From: Rhizosphaericola mali
Lineage (GTDB): Bacteria; Bacteroidota; Bacteroidia; Chitinophagales; Chitinophagaceae
Assembly: GCF_004337365.2 (NCBI RefSeq)
Contig: NZ_CP044016.1
Location: 1,550,001-1,614,000 of the forward strand
Direction: 5' to 3'
DNA: 64,000 bases
Below the pieces are notes generated by a model. That model did no database searches. It saw only the letters and a program-made list of their open reading frames with translations, and was not told where the DNA came from. The translations under genes and the position numbers were made by a program. How positions within the stretch are numbered: position 1 is the first letter of the stretch; each line of letters begins with the position of its first letter. Shown piece after piece: positions 44,856-54,957 of this stretch.

Positions 44856-45394
44856 TTAGATAATAGGATCGTATGGGCACCCCTCATCCCCTCCTCTCCT
44901 CGTCCATTAAATACATGCTGCCCATCAATCACTCCCTCTCCTAGTAGGGTAATATTTTGAACTTCATTTCCTATGATCAAAGCCTTTGTCCAAATGGAAT
45001 CATAAGCACTATTACTATTATTTCCTTGATCACTGATCGTGCTATATTTTGTCAGATCCTTTGAAGGTATAAAAGAACGATAGTCATTAATATTAGAAGA
45101 TCCCATTAAATAAGCATCCTTTTCCAACAAAATATTTACATTAGAAGCTAAAAATATAGTTCCTGTTATAAATTTACCTCTTGGAATGATTACTGTACCT
45201 CCGCCTTTTAAATAGGCTTCTTGGATTGTACGATTAATTGCTTGTGTATTGATCGTTCTTCCATCAGCTTTGGCGCCAAAATTTAGAATATTATAATTAG
45301 ATTGACTATTGCCTATTATTGGTACACAAAGAATACTTATTAATACGTATTTAACGACTAGTCTTATTTTTTTACGGAGATAATACCCTTCCAT
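44848..45394 (-). pseudogene. GH28 polygalacturonase, N-terminal piece (split by IS)
   Basis: Start ATG at 45394 (MEGYYLRKKIRLVVKYV) with a signal sequence ending near GNSQ, then the GH28 start YNILNFGAKADGRTINTQAI, FITGTIFLASNVNILLEKDAYL and LLGEGVIDG. The chromosomal frame reads to HTILLSNSR, then enters the transposon and ends after about 22 foreign residues. Loss of the catalytic half makes the product inactive. Confidence 0.88.
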
Positions 45395-45443
45395 TATAAT
45401 CAATTTTCGCCTTCAAAAGTATCAATTTAATTGAAAAAATAAT

Positions 45444-45475
45444 AGGAATGTAAGATTAAAATCAATTACATTCCT
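45444..45475 (-). terminator. Terminator after GH92 gene
   Basis: Minus strand: AGGAATGTAA, a 12-nt loop, TTACATTCCT, then ATTATTTTTT. Confidence 0.75.
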
Positions 45476-45506
45476 ATCATTTTCTAGTTTTAGTAATGCA
45501 GAACTA

Positions 45507-47735
45507 TTAATTTGGTCGGCTTGCAATACTTTTTCCGTAAGAATTAGAAGGTTTATCTCCCATAACAAATGTTAGCGTACCACCCTTAACTATGGTACTA
45601 TGATCTATATACATTTTAGGATAATCTTTTCCATTCCATAATACTTTTTGAATATATTTATTTTTCATATTATTGTTGACCACTTTAACATTAAATGTTG
45701 TATTCTTAGAAATATGTATTGTTATATCATTTGCTAATGGAGTTCCAAATACATATCTGCCAGATGTCGGATCCACTGGATACATTCCCATAGCTGTAAA
45801 TGCATACCATGCGCTCATTTGACCAACATCTTCATTACCACAAAGTCCATCAGGTTTGTCTGTATAGAAACTGTCCACTGAAGCACGTAATAAATCAGCA
45901 GTTTTATCTGGGCGACCTAAATAATTATATAAATAAATAATATGATGACTTGGTTCATTTCCTTGCGCATATTGTCCTATCATGCCAGATATGTCTGGAG
46001 GTGCACCATCTCCTAACTCAGAGGACATATGGAAAAAATGATCCAATCTGTCCTCAAAAGTTTTCTCACCACCTACTAAGGAAATTAAACCCTTTACATC
46101 CTGAGGTACGGACCATATATATTGCCAAGCATCACCTTCTGTATAATCATGTCTTGGAGAAATAGGATTAAATGGTTCTCTAAAACTCCCATCTAATTTT
46201 CTTCCTATAAAAAATCCTCTCGAAGCATCCCAATATTTATGATATAATTCACTTCTTTCTTTAAAATATTTAGCATCTTCTACTTTGCCTAGAGACTTTG
46301 CCATTCTTGCAATACCTGCATCTGCAATCGCAAATTCTAATGCCCAAGAAACCGATTGACCTAAAGAATCCATTGGAATAAATTGTAACTTTTGAACATA
46401 GTTTAATCCAGATTTTTGACGCATTGCAGTAGAGCGCACGGCTTCGTATGCTAATGCTATTTTATCACGAGGTATTAATCCTTTAAGATATGCATCTGTA
46501 ATAACTGGAATTGCTGGGTTACCAACCATACAATCTGTTTCACATCCCATTAATGGCCACACGGGTAATCGACCTTGTTGTTGAAAAATAGCAAGCATAG
46601 AAGAGACCATATCTTGCACTTTTTCAGGCTCAGCAATAGTCATAAAAGGCGCCCATGCCCTATAAGAATCCCACAATGAAAGTGTAGTTACGTTTTTAAA
46701 ATCTGCATTTTTATATACTTTTTTATCTGTTCCTCTGTAATCATTATTTACATCATTGAACAAAGACGGAGCTATGTACATGTGATACATGGCTGTATAA
46801 AAAATAGTTTTTTCCTTTTGAGGAGCATCGAAATCTATTCTGGATAATGTTTCATTCCATTTTTGATCGGCGGCATTTTTATATAAATCAAAATTCCAGC
46901 TAGGCATTTCTACTTTCATATTTAAAAGCGCATTTTCTTCACTTACTGGTGAAATTGCCACTTTTACCTCAATGTCCGCATTTTTTTCTGCGTTAAAATA
47001 TAGTGCAGCTTTAACTTCTTTACCTTGTGCTTCATTTCCTGCAACAGGATTTGAGCCATCAAATAATTTTACGCTTTGACTAGGTTGAGATAGTTTTATG
47101 GCAAAATAAACACGTTTATCATTTGCCCAACCCGAAGCTAAGCGGTAGCCTACAAAAGTAGAGTCATTAACTTTCTTGAAGAATGTCTTTTTTGGATCAT
47201 CATATTGATGAAATCCCAAATCTACAAAAATATTAGCGGAGGTTTTGTTCTCATAATGATATTTATGTAAACCAACTCTTTCCGTACTAGTAAGCTCAAC
47301 ATTTACTTTATATTTATCCAAGTAAACTTGATAATAGCCAGGACTTACATGTTCTGAGTTCCTTGAAAAATATGATCCATATCCACTTTCAGGATCATTT
47401 TCTTTCATTGGGAATAATTGTTGTTTTCCATTGGCTGGAACTAACAAAATATCATTCAAATCGGCACATCCTGTACCACTCAAATGGGTATGCGAAAAAC
47501 CTAAAATTTCTTTGCCTGCATAATTATAACCAGAACACCAATCCCAGCCTTTGTTGATCTGAGTCGGACCTAGTTGAACTGCCCCAAATGGGACATCTGC
47601 CCCTACAAAAACATGACCATGACCATCTGATCCTATTCTTGGATCAACAAAGCTCGTTTTAGTAGTGGTTGTCTGTGCATGTAATGTTGTTCCTAAAAAG
47701 ACTAAAGTACTTGATAAAAAAGATTTGAAATACAT
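45507..47735 (-). CDS. GH92 family alpha-mannosidase
   Basis: A 742-residue exported enzyme from ATG 47735 (signal FLSSTLVFLGTTLHAQ). GH92 hallmarks: FVDPRIGSDGHGHVFVGADVPFGAVQLGP, GYNYAGKEILGFSHTHLSGTGCADLNDILLVP, TLSLWDSYRAWAPFMTIAEPE, PVWPLMGCETDCMVGNPAIPVI and LCGNEDVGQMSAWYAFTAMGMYPVDP with the catalytic acid/base region. It trims alpha-mannosides, calcium-dependent, in the periplasm. No susCD pair is near. Confidence 0.93.
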   Translation of the reverse strand: MYFKSFLSSTLVFLGTTLHAQTTTTKTSFVDPRIGSDGHGHVFVGADVPFGAVQLGPTQINKGWDWCSGYNYAGKEILGFSHTHLSGTGCADLNDILLVPANGKQQLFPMKENDPESGYGSYFSRNSEHVSPGYYQVYLDKYKVNVELTSTERVGLHKYHYENKTSANIFVDLGFHQYDDPKKTFFKKVNDSTFVGYRLASGWANDKRVYFAIKLSQPSQSVKLFDGSNPVAGNEAQGKEVKAALYFNAEKNADIEVKVAISPVSEENALLNMKVEMPSWNFDLYKNAADQKWNETLSRIDFDAPQKEKTIFYTAMYHMYIAPSLFNDVNNDYRGTDKKVYKNADFKNVTTLSLWDSYRAWAPFMTIAEPEKVQDMVSSMLAIFQQQGRLPVWPLMGCETDCMVGNPAIPVITDAYLKGLIPRDKIALAYEAVRSTAMRQKSGLNYVQKLQFIPMDSLGQSVSWALEFAIADAGIARMAKSLGKVEDAKYFKERSELYHKYWDASRGFFIGRKLDGSFREPFNPISPRHDYTEGDAWQYIWSVPQDVKGLISLVGGEKTFEDRLDHFFHMSSELGDGAPPDISGMIGQYAQGNEPSHHIIYLYNYLGRPDKTADLLRASVDSFYTDKPDGLCGNEDVGQMSAWYAFTAMGMYPVDPTSGRYVFGTPLANDITIHISKNTTFNVKVVNNNMKNKYIQKVLWNGKDYPKMYIDHSTIVKGGTLTFVMGDKPSNSYGKSIASRPN

Positions 47736-47832
47736 ATAAGCTTTACTCGTTTGATTTAAGGCAAGTAATTTATATAATAAAAACAATATTAATATTTATT
47801 AAAATGTTAATGATCGTTATTATTGGCATTTC

Positions 47833-47853
47833 TAATAATAATAATAATAATAA
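47833..47853. repeat. TAA trinucleotide tract (7 units)
   Basis: Seven uninterrupted TAA units in the gap between GH92 and the reductase gene; a candidate length-variable tract with no coding overlap. Confidence 0.9.
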
Positions 47854-47854
47854 C

Positions 47855-47884
47855 AAAAAAGGCAATCATATTTAGATGATTGCC
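47855..47884 (-). terminator. Terminator after qorB-like gene
   Basis: Minus strand: GGCAATCAT, 6-nt loop, ATGATTGCC, then TTTTTTG. Confidence 0.85.
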
Positions 47885-47908
47885 TATATAGTATTTGAAA
47901 CACGTATT

Positions 47909-48754
47909 TTACGCCAACGCCACTTTAACGATGTCTGCTAATGGTGTTGTTGGATGTCCTAAAATACCAGAAAGTACTTTTCCATCGTCGAACAAATCTC
48001 CTTTGGAAGCACTTACGTCCCAACCTGCAATCGCTTTAGAAAGACCTTCAGGTAAGCCAACAGAAACTAGGATTTCCGCATATTTTTCTTCTAGTAGATT
48101 CGTGTATGGGATTTCTTTTCCGGTTTGTTTGGATATTTCTGCCGCTAATTCGCTTAGTGTAAATGATGTGTCACCTGCCAATTCGAATGTTTTACCTTCG
48201 TTGCCTTCCGTTGTCAATACGATAGCTGCGGCTTCTGCATAGTCCGCTCTTGCTGCTGATGCGATTTTTCCGTCTCCTGCACTACCGATGAAAGCGCCAT
48301 TTTTTACAGCCACTGGAGCTGAATTTGTATAGTTTTCCGTGTACCAACCGTTACGCAAAATCGTATAATCAAGGCCGCTTTCTTTCAATGCAATTTCTGT
48401 TGCAAGATGTTCTGGAGCCAAACTCAATGTCGACGTATCTGCACGTAATAAACTTGTGTATACAATCCATTTCACTCCTGCTTTTTTTGCGGATTTGATC
48501 ACGTTTTTGTGTTGTAATTCTCTTTGTCCGATTTCGTTTCCGGAGATTAATAACAATGTGTCAATACCTTTTAACATTTCTACTTGCGTGTCAACTTTTG
48601 CATAGTCAAATGCTTTTGCGTCAATACCCAAAGCACTAGCTTTTTCGGGTGTACGTACAAGTGCGACTAAGTTTTCTGTACTTGTTTTTTCTTTTAATTT
48701 TGCTACAACTAGGTGACCTAATTGTCCTGTTGCGCCTGTAATTCCGATTTTCAT
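47909..48754 (-). CDS. NmrA/QorB-like NAD(P)H quinone oxidoreductase
   Basis: A 281-residue NAD(P)-binding protein of the NmrA-like atypical SDR class, close to QOR2/QorB: Rossmann motif TGATGQLG at about residues 6-13, TLLLISGNEIGQRELQHKNVI, VKWIVYTSLLRADTSTL, ILRNGWYTENY and FELAGDTSFTLSELAAEISKQTG. It likely reduces quinones with NADPH under electrophile stress. It is controlled by the TTGTAA-N9-TTACAA operator at 48787 and lies downstream of the Rrf2 regulator. Confidence 0.88.
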   Translation of the reverse strand: MKIGITGATGQLGHLVVAKLKEKTSTENLVALVRTPEKASALGIDAKAFDYAKVDTQVEMLKGIDTLLLISGNEIGQRELQHKNVIKSAKKAGVKWIVYTSLLRADTSTLSLAPEHLATEIALKESGLDYTILRNGWYTENYTNSAPVAVKNGAFIGSAGDGKIASAARADYAEAAAIVLTTEGNEGKTFELAGDTSFTLSELAAEISKQTGKEIPYTNLLEEKYAEILVSVGLPEGLSKAIAGWDVSASKGDLFDDGKVLSGILGHPTTPLADIVKVALA

Positions 48755-48786
48755 AATTTTAAATTTTTATAGTTTTAAAATGCAAT

Positions 48787-48807
48787 TTGTAATCAATATT
48801 GTTACAA
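48787..48807. promoter_or_regulatory. Probable Rrf2 operator before the qorB-like gene
   Basis: TTGTAA-TCAATATTG-TTACAA, 33 nt upstream of the qorB-like ATG. An identical arm and spacer length occurs at 49267 upstream of the Rrf2 gene. Confidence 0.65.
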
Positions 48808-48825
48808 TTATGGATAAAAAAATGA

Positions 48826-49236
48826 TTAGTTAAATTCGTGTACAAAATCTGCTAGTGTTTTATTTTTCAAAAGACCCAATACCAAATCATCCGTTTCTGA
48901 ATAAAGACTTTCTAATTTATCATTGATACTGTTGCCAATACTACACATCGGATTGGTATTAGTATTTTTCTTTCCCAAAACATTGGAATTTTTGACCAAT
49001 AAATAAATATCTCCCAAATTGATTTTTTCGCTATTGACACACAATGTACTGCCGCCTTCTTTCCCTTTGCGGCTTTCTACCCAACCTTTTGCGTGCAACA
49101 AAACCAATTCTTTGCGTACTATAACTGGATTAATATTAATACTGCTCGCAATCCAGTCAGAATTGAGCCACTGATTGGCGTTGTCTGCCAATAATGTCAA
49201 AATATGTATAACCGTTGCAAATCTTGTATTGTTCAT
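48826..49236 (-). CDS. Rrf2-family regulator (YwnA-like)
   Basis: A 136-residue winged-helix regulator from ATG 49236 (MNNTRFATVIHILTLLADN). Recognition region WIASSININPVIVRKELVLL; KGKEGGSTLCVNSEKINLGDIY is the wing and following segment. One cysteine (NPMCSIG) could sense oxidants or electrophiles; the three-cysteine cluster motif of IscR is absent. It likely represses itself and the qorB-like gene through the two matched palindromes. Confidence 0.85.
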   Translation of the reverse strand: MNNTRFATVIHILTLLADNANQWLNSDWIASSININPVIVRKELVLLHAKGWVESRKGKEGGSTLCVNSEKINLGDIYLLVKNSNVLGKKNTNTNPMCSIGNSINDKLESLYSETDDLVLGLLKNKTLADFVHEFN

Positions 49237-49266
49237 GTTGATGCAAAGGTAATGGATAATTTTTAA

Positions 49267-49287
49267 TTGTAACATAAATTATTACAA
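49267..49287. promoter_or_regulatory. Probable Rrf2 operator before its own gene
   Basis: TTGTAA-CATAAATTA-TTACAA, 31 nt upstream of the Rrf2 ATG, with arms and spacing equal to the site at 48787. Confidence 0.65.
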
Positions 49288-49347
49288 TAAAATATATTAG
49301 GGTATTGTTACTTCTTGCAAACGTAACAGGAAGGACACATCGATTCT

Positions 49348-49384
49348 GTAATATTGGTAAGAAAATACGTAATATGTATAACAA
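49348..49384. promoter_or_regulatory. 37-nt shared motif upstream of aldo/keto reductase
   Basis: Read on the minus strand it begins TTGTTATACATATTACG, has a variable hexamer or so, and ends TTACCAATATTAC. The same 37-nt layout occurs at 56068-56104. Two ATATTAC copies are 21 bp apart, as expected for an AraC-type regulator binding the same DNA face. It ends 50 nt before the ATG at 49434. Confidence 0.6.
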
Positions 49385-49426
49385 CCGTTTTTTCAAATTT
49401 TCCAACCTTTGCACTTTCAAAAATCA

Positions 49427-50417
<991 letters not shown>

Positions 50418-50464
50418 TATAGTTGTGAAACGATCTTTTTTTTATTTTATACTAATAAATATTT

Positions 50465-51523
50465 ATGGAAACTTTTGAAGTAAAAGCATATGGCACCGAA
50501 GCTATAGACGCGGATTTGAAACCACTCAATATCAAACGTAGAATCATACAAGCAGACGATATCGAGATTGATATTTTGTATTGCGGCGTTTGTCACTCTG
50601 ACTTGCACACTGCGCGAAACGATTGGGGCGGCTCCAAATATCCAGTTGTTCCTGGTCACGAAATCGTGGGTCGTGTCACTAAAGTCGGTAAAGATGTTAC
50701 CAAGTTAAAAGTTGGTGATCTTGCTGGCGTTGGTTGTATAGTAGACTCTTGTCAACATTGTAGTAGCTGCGCGGAGGATTTAGAACAATATTGTTTGAAT
50801 GGATTTACCGGAACGTATAATGCTCCTGACAAAATCCTTGGTGGTTATACCTTTGGTGGCTATTCCGAAAAAGTAGTTGTGAATGAACATCACGTTTTGC
50901 GTATTCCCGAAACTTTGGATTTAAAAGCGGTCGCTCCACTATTGTGTGCGGGTATTACGACTTGGTCTCCATTAAGACATTGGAATGTGAAAGAAGGAAG
51001 CAAAGTTGCCGTTGTTGGACTGGGCGGTTTGGGACATATGGCGATCAAACTAGCAAAAGGTTTGGGTGCAGATGTGACTTTGTTTTCTCGTTCTACCAAC
51101 AAAATTGACGATGCAAAAGCCTTGGGCTGCGATCACGTCGTTATCTCCACGGATGACAACGAAATGAAAGCCGTTGCCGGACAGTTTGACGTTATCATCG
51201 ACACCGTTCCTTATGTGCACGATATCAATCCTTATGTCGCTACTTTAATTATTAGTGGCACGATAGTTTTGGTAGGTTATTTAGGGCCATTGGATCCAAT
51301 GTTGAATACAGTTCCGATGATTTTGGGTAGAAAAAGTGTTGCGGGTTCTGTGATTGGCGGTATCGCTGAAACACAAGAAATGCTTGACTTCTGTGGCGAA
51401 CACAATATCGTTGCGGATGTCGAAATGATTGATATGCAATACATCAACGACGCCTACGAAAGAATGTTGAAAAGCGATGTTAAATACCGCTTTGTCATTG
51501 ATATGGCGAGTTTGAAGAACTAG
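50465..51523 (+). CDS. Zinc-dependent NAD(P) alcohol dehydrogenase (first paralog)
   Basis: A 352-residue medium-chain dehydrogenase of the cinnamyl-alcohol/YahK type: YCGVCHSDLHTARNDWG (catalytic Cys), VPGHEIVGRV, structural zinc cysteines CQHCSSCAEDLEQYC, GLGGLGHMAIKLAKGLGA for NADP and VLVGYLGPLDP. It reduces aldehydes such as those from lipid or lignin breakdown. It is a clear paralog of the gene at 54958, and it is followed by a remnant of an LLM gene. Confidence 0.94.
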   Translation: METFEVKAYGTEAIDADLKPLNIKRRIIQADDIEIDILYCGVCHSDLHTARNDWGGSKYPVVPGHEIVGRVTKVGKDVTKLKVGDLAGVGCIVDSCQHCSSCAEDLEQYCLNGFTGTYNAPDKILGGYTFGGYSEKVVVNEHHVLRIPETLDLKAVAPLLCAGITTWSPLRHWNVKEGSKVAVVGLGGLGHMAIKLAKGLGADVTLFSRSTNKIDDAKALGCDHVVISTDDNEMKAVAGQFDVIIDTVPYVHDINPYVATLIISGTIVLVGYLGPLDPMLNTVPMILGRKSVAGSVIGGIAETQEMLDFCGEHNIVADVEMIDMQYINDAYERMLKSDVKYRFVIDMASLKN

Positions 51524-51540
51524 TATTTTCGATAATTTAC

Positions 51541-51580
51541 AAGCCATATTTTGATCTTTTGATCAGAATATGGCTTTTTT
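51541..51580 (+). terminator. Terminator after first adh gene
   Basis: AAGCCATATTTTGATC-TTTT-GATCAGAATATGGCTT followed by TTTTT. Confidence 0.9.
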
Positions 51581-51600
51581 TATTATTTGAAAAATGTATT

Positions 51601-51914
51601 GAAAGCAAAACACAATTTCACATGCGACAAGGAGATCAAACTAGATTGTACAAAGAATCTTAGAAAAATACTAGATATACAAGAACGTCGTGCATCTCTG
51701 TGAATCGTTTTATATTTGCGATTGTCAACGCGATCAAAACTGTATATTTTGGATATGATGCACATTGTGGAGACTAAGTTGGTATGATTTAGGCTGGCAA
51801 AAATGCCATTTTCAGAAGACGTTATGCTATAGAATCCGAACAATTTATCAAACTTTTAGCGCAAGATGAAACGATTTAAGAAGCGGATACTTAGCTATTG
51901 ACGATTCCAAACCA
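51601..51914 (+). pseudogene. Decayed fragment of an LLM-class flavin oxidoreductase
   Basis: About 314 nt align along their length with 56876-57192 of the intact LLM gene: GATTGTACAAAGAA, ATACAAGAACG, ATTTGCGATTGT, GGAGA then AGTTGGTATGATT, AGAAG..GTTATGCT, GAACAATT and AAGCGGATACTT. The frame is broken by stop codons at several points (TAG, TGA, TAA) and small indels. It is the C-terminal third of the ancestral gene; the 5' part is gone, and a terminator precedes it. Confidence 0.88.
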
Positions 51915-52015
51915 CATTATAATTATTTATAATTATCTTTCTTATTGAAAATCTTGCTTAAAATAATAAACCGATTTAGAAAGCATAAGAAATATAGTAG
52001 ATTTAGTTATTGTAT

Positions 52016-52768
52016 ATGGATGTAAAAACAAAATATCGATTTGTGAAACCTACGATTGAAATAGATCGTTATGTCTTTGGCTTTTCCCAATTGGACCACA
52101 TTGCCGATTTAGATGGAAGCGTAATTATTCCAAATGGGATGATTGATATGATGTTTTGCAAAACACTCAACGGTAAATTTATGGTTGGATTAATCGGTTT
52201 GGAAACCCAACCCAAACTAATACCAGTACAATCTATAGAGCGTTTTTTCTGTGTGAGTTTTAAGCCATTAGGGTTAGATTATATTTTAAAAAAATCGATA
52301 GCAGATCTTGTAAATGGCGGTATGCATTTACCTATGGATTTTTGGAATATTAACGAGGATAATTTAGCAGACTTTAATTCATTTTGCCATCAAATAACAG
52401 AAAAAATAAAAGCATTGATTCCTCAAAAATTGGACGAAAGGAAAGTGGAATTGTTCAACTATATATATAAAAATAAGGGAGAAGTTAGTATCCACGAATT
52501 ATCTGAAAAAATATTCTGGAGTGAACGACAAATTAATCGATACTTCAAACAATTGTTAGGTATTTCACTAAAATCCTATTGTAATATTTTACGTTTTCAA
52601 GCGTCTTTGAAACACATTAAAGATGGCGAATTATATCCTCAACTCAACTATACAGACCAATCACATTTCATCAAAGAGATAAAAAAACTTTCGGGAGTTT
52701 CACCGAAAGTTTTATTCAAAAACCCAGACCATAGATTTCTGCAGTTTTTAGTATTTGATAAGGACTAA
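52016..52768 (+). CDS. AraC-family regulator
   Basis: A 250-residue regulator from ATG 52016 (MDVKTKYRF). The N-terminal domain is DUF6597-like (SVIIPNGMIDMMFC) and the C-terminal HTH domain has SIHELSEKIFWSERQINRYFKQLLGIS and QLNYTDQSHFIKEIKKLSGVSP. It is located between the two duplicated redox modules, so it is a candidate to bind the 37-nt motif. Its last bases overlap the convergent flavodoxin. Confidence 0.88.
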   Translation: MDVKTKYRFVKPTIEIDRYVFGFSQLDHIADLDGSVIIPNGMIDMMFCKTLNGKFMVGLIGLETQPKLIPVQSIERFFCVSFKPLGLDYILKKSIADLVNGGMHLPMDFWNINEDNLADFNSFCHQITEKIKALIPQKLDERKVELFNYIYKNKGEVSIHELSEKIFWSERQINRYFKQLLGISLKSYCNILRFQASLKHIKDGELYPQLNYTDQSHFIKEIKKLSGVSPKVLFKNPDHRFLQFLVFDKD

Positions 52769-53382
52769 AACCCGATTGATTTCAACCATTTATTTACTTC
52801 AGACTTTACTTCAATTACCTTGTCTCCTTTCATTACAAATAAAATACCGTCTCTTTCTATTCCACCTTTTGTCGAATATTCTTTTAAGATGTTGGACTTT
52901 GGAGCTAACGTTTTTATGGTTTGAATAGTTGAACCCAAACCGTAACCAGCATTAGTATTGAACGGAACGATTGTTTTTCCGCCGAAATCATATTGAGATA
53001 GAAAACTTTTCATTGGCGGCGGTAATTGCATTCCCCAAGTTGGAAATCCCAAGAAAATAACATCGTATTTTTCAATACTATCAATTTCTGTTTTTAATGT
53101 GGGAAGTGTGTTATTTTCATTTTCCTGTTGCACTTGTGCCACGATTTTTTGATAATTTTCTGGATATGGATTCTGTAATTCCAATGCAACCAAATCACCT
53201 CCAACGTTTTTATGGATCAATTCTGCGACTACTTTTGTATTATTCGTTCTAGATAGATAAACGATTAGTATTTTTCTATTATGTAAACTATCATTTTTGT
53301 TCAAATTTGGTTGCTCCGCGTGGGAGCAACTTGAAAAAATCATCATTCTAAAAAATGAGATTACAGAAACTAGATATTTCAT
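52765..53382 (-). CDS. Flavodoxin with N-terminal export or lipoprotein signal
   Basis: A 205-residue protein with a flavodoxin fold: KILIVYLSRTNNTKVVAELI as the FMN phosphate loop, YPENYQKIVAQVQQE, FLGFPTWGMQLPPPMKSFL and FNTNAGYGLGSTI. About 40 residues precede the domain and include MKYLVSVISFFRMMIFSSCS, which looks like a lipoprotein signal with Cys 19. It lies 10 nt after the NAD-binding gene, as the third gene of an AKR-SDR-flavodoxin operon. A periplasmic flavodoxin is unusual. Confidence 0.85.
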   Translation of the reverse strand: MKYLVSVISFFRMMIFSSCSHAEQPNLNKNDSLHNRKILIVYLSRTNNTKVVAELIHKNVGGDLVALELQNPYPENYQKIVAQVQQENENNTLPTLKTEIDSIEKYDVIFLGFPTWGMQLPPPMKSFLSQYDFGGKTIVPFNTNAGYGLGSTIQTIKTLAPKSNILKEYSTKGGIERDGILFVMKGDKVIEVKSEVNKWLKSIGF

Positions 53383-53392
53383 ATAGTTGAGT

Positions 53393-54064
53393 TTAATCCG
53401 GTTTACTTATTCCCAAATTTTCATTAATATGTTCGTTAGGATTTTGAACGAGACTTGCTACAAAAGCTGCTATACTCTTTCTCGAAATAGCGGAACCTGT
53501 TTCTGGTGTTCCTTTTTGAGTAATTGCATAGTCTACTTCATCTGCATTTGTAAACCATTCTGGACGTAGGATTGTGTATTGCAAACCTGATTTTTCAAAA
53601 TTATCCGAAAGTGCACGATAAGGTTTCAAAATCGCTTTAACGGGCTCATCAAAAATACCAATCGAACTAATAGCGATCACTCTTGAAACATCATTTTCCT
53701 TCATCGCCCGAATAATATTTTTGGATAATGTATCCAAATCACCAGCAAGATTGACATAAATAATATCTTGTCCTTTGACAGCATCTGAAAGTTTCTGATA
53801 ATCCATCACATCTGCGTCTACAACTGTACAATGAGAAGTGTCGTTGGAGATTCGATTACGACTTCTCGCCAGTAAGGTAAGATGTACATCAGAAAGGTGT
53901 CCCAAAGTATCAATTACATATTTGGCAAGACTTCCACTTGCGCCAATTATAAGTACATTTTTCATTTTTTCTATTAATTTTTCTTGAGATTTAACCTCTG
54001 TAAAATGAAATAGGCTAACTATAATTATAATAAAACAAATGCTTCTATGTAAGATATTTTTCAT
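53393..54064 (-). CDS. NmrA-type NAD(P)-binding protein with signal-like N-terminus
   Basis: A 223-residue protein. After MKNILHRSICFIIIIVSLFH and a short linker ending in KSQ, the Rossmann domain starts at MKNVLIIGASGSLAKYVIDT, with LTLLARSRNRIS, IIYVNLAGDLDTLSKNII and SGLQYTILRPEWFTNADE. If the first ATG (54064, 9 nt after the previous stop) is used, the enzyme is exported; an internal ATG at 53962 would give a cytosolic form of 189 residues. The tight gene spacing favours the long form. Probable NADP-dependent reductase. Confidence 0.82.
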   Translation of the reverse strand: MKNILHRSICFIIIIVSLFHFTEVKSQEKLIEKMKNVLIIGASGSLAKYVIDTLGHLSDVHLTLLARSRNRISNDTSHCTVVDADVMDYQKLSDAVKGQDIIYVNLAGDLDTLSKNIIRAMKENDVSRVIAISSIGIFDEPVKAILKPYRALSDNFEKSGLQYTILRPEWFTNADEVDYAITQKGTPETGSAISRKSIAAFVASLVQNPNEHINENLGISKPD

Positions 54065-54073
54065 AGTCGCATA

Positions 54074-54919
54074 TTATCTTACTAGACCAGCAAACCATTC
54101 TACTCTATCCGCATCACGATGATCAAAAAAGCTACTTTCATTTAGGTTAATTCCTTTGATCTGATTCATCTCATCTTCTGTCAATTCAAAATCAAAAACA
54201 TCAAAATTTTGCTTAATTCGAGATGGCGTAATCGACTTTGGAATCACGACAATATCTCTTTGTATCATCCAACGCAAAGTCACTTGTGCTACAGATTTAC
54301 CATATTTTTTACCAATACTAGAAAGCTCTTCATTTTCAAAAAAGTTATGTTTGCCTTCCGCAAATGGCGCCCAACTCTCTTGCTGCACACCGTATTTTTG
54401 CATCACTTTTTGATCTTCATCTCTTTGATTAAATGGATGCGTTTCTATCTGATTAACTGCAGGTGCAATTTCATTAAACGAAATCAAATCTACCAAACGA
54501 TCCGGATAAAAATTACTAACGCCAATCGCTCTTATTTTACCTGCTTTATTCAATTCTTCTAGTGCGCGCCACGAACCGTAAACGTCGTTAAAAGGCTGAT
54601 GCAACAAGTATAAATCCAAATAGTCAAGTTGTAATTTTTCCATTGATAATGCAAACGCTTTTTGCGCTTTTTCATAACCATAATCTGTAATCCACAATTT
54701 GGTTGTGATGAATAGTTCGTTACGATAAATACCACTTTCTTTAATGGCATCACCAACGGCTTTTTCATTTTGATAAGCTTGTGCCGTGTCAATACTTCTA
54801 TAACCCGCTTCCAAAGCGGCTAAAACACTTTGTTTACATTCGTCATAGTTTGGAATTTGATAAACACCATATCCTAAAATGGGCATTTCTACACCATTAT
54901 TTAATTTTACATTTTTCAT
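54074..54919 (-). CDS. Aldo/keto reductase of the AKR5 (2,5-diketogluconate reductase) type
   Basis: A 281-residue reductase: [36 protein letters not shown] with catalytic Asp and Tyr, FITTKLWI (Lys), [10 protein letters not shown] (His), [12 protein letters not shown] and [22 protein letters not shown]. It reduces small aldehydes or keto sugars with NADPH. First gene of the leftward AKR-SDR-flavodoxin operon, and downstream of adh 54958 on the same strand. Confidence 0.94.
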   Translation of the reverse strand: MKNVKLNNGVEMPILGYGVYQIPNYDECKQSVLAALEAGYRSIDTAQAYQNEKAVGDAIKESGIYRNELFITTKLWITDYGYEKAQKAFALSMEKLQLDYLDLYLLHQPFNDVYGSWRALEELNKAGKIRAIGVSNFYPDRLVDLISFNEIAPAVNQIETHPFNQRDEDQKVMQKYGVQQESWAPFAEGKHNFFENEELSSIGKKYGKSVAQVTLRWMIQRDIVVIPKSITPSRIKQNFDVFDFELTEDEMNQIKGINLNESSFFDHRDADRVEWFAGLVR

Positions 54920-54957
54920 ACTATAAATTATTTATTAAAATTTATATCGTTTTTTTA

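Noticed and set aside
51583-51843. Minus-strand open frame of 86 codons over the LLM fragment.
   Set aside because: It mirrors a similar shadow frame over the intact LLM gene at 56807-57118 and arises from antisense of that coding sequence.
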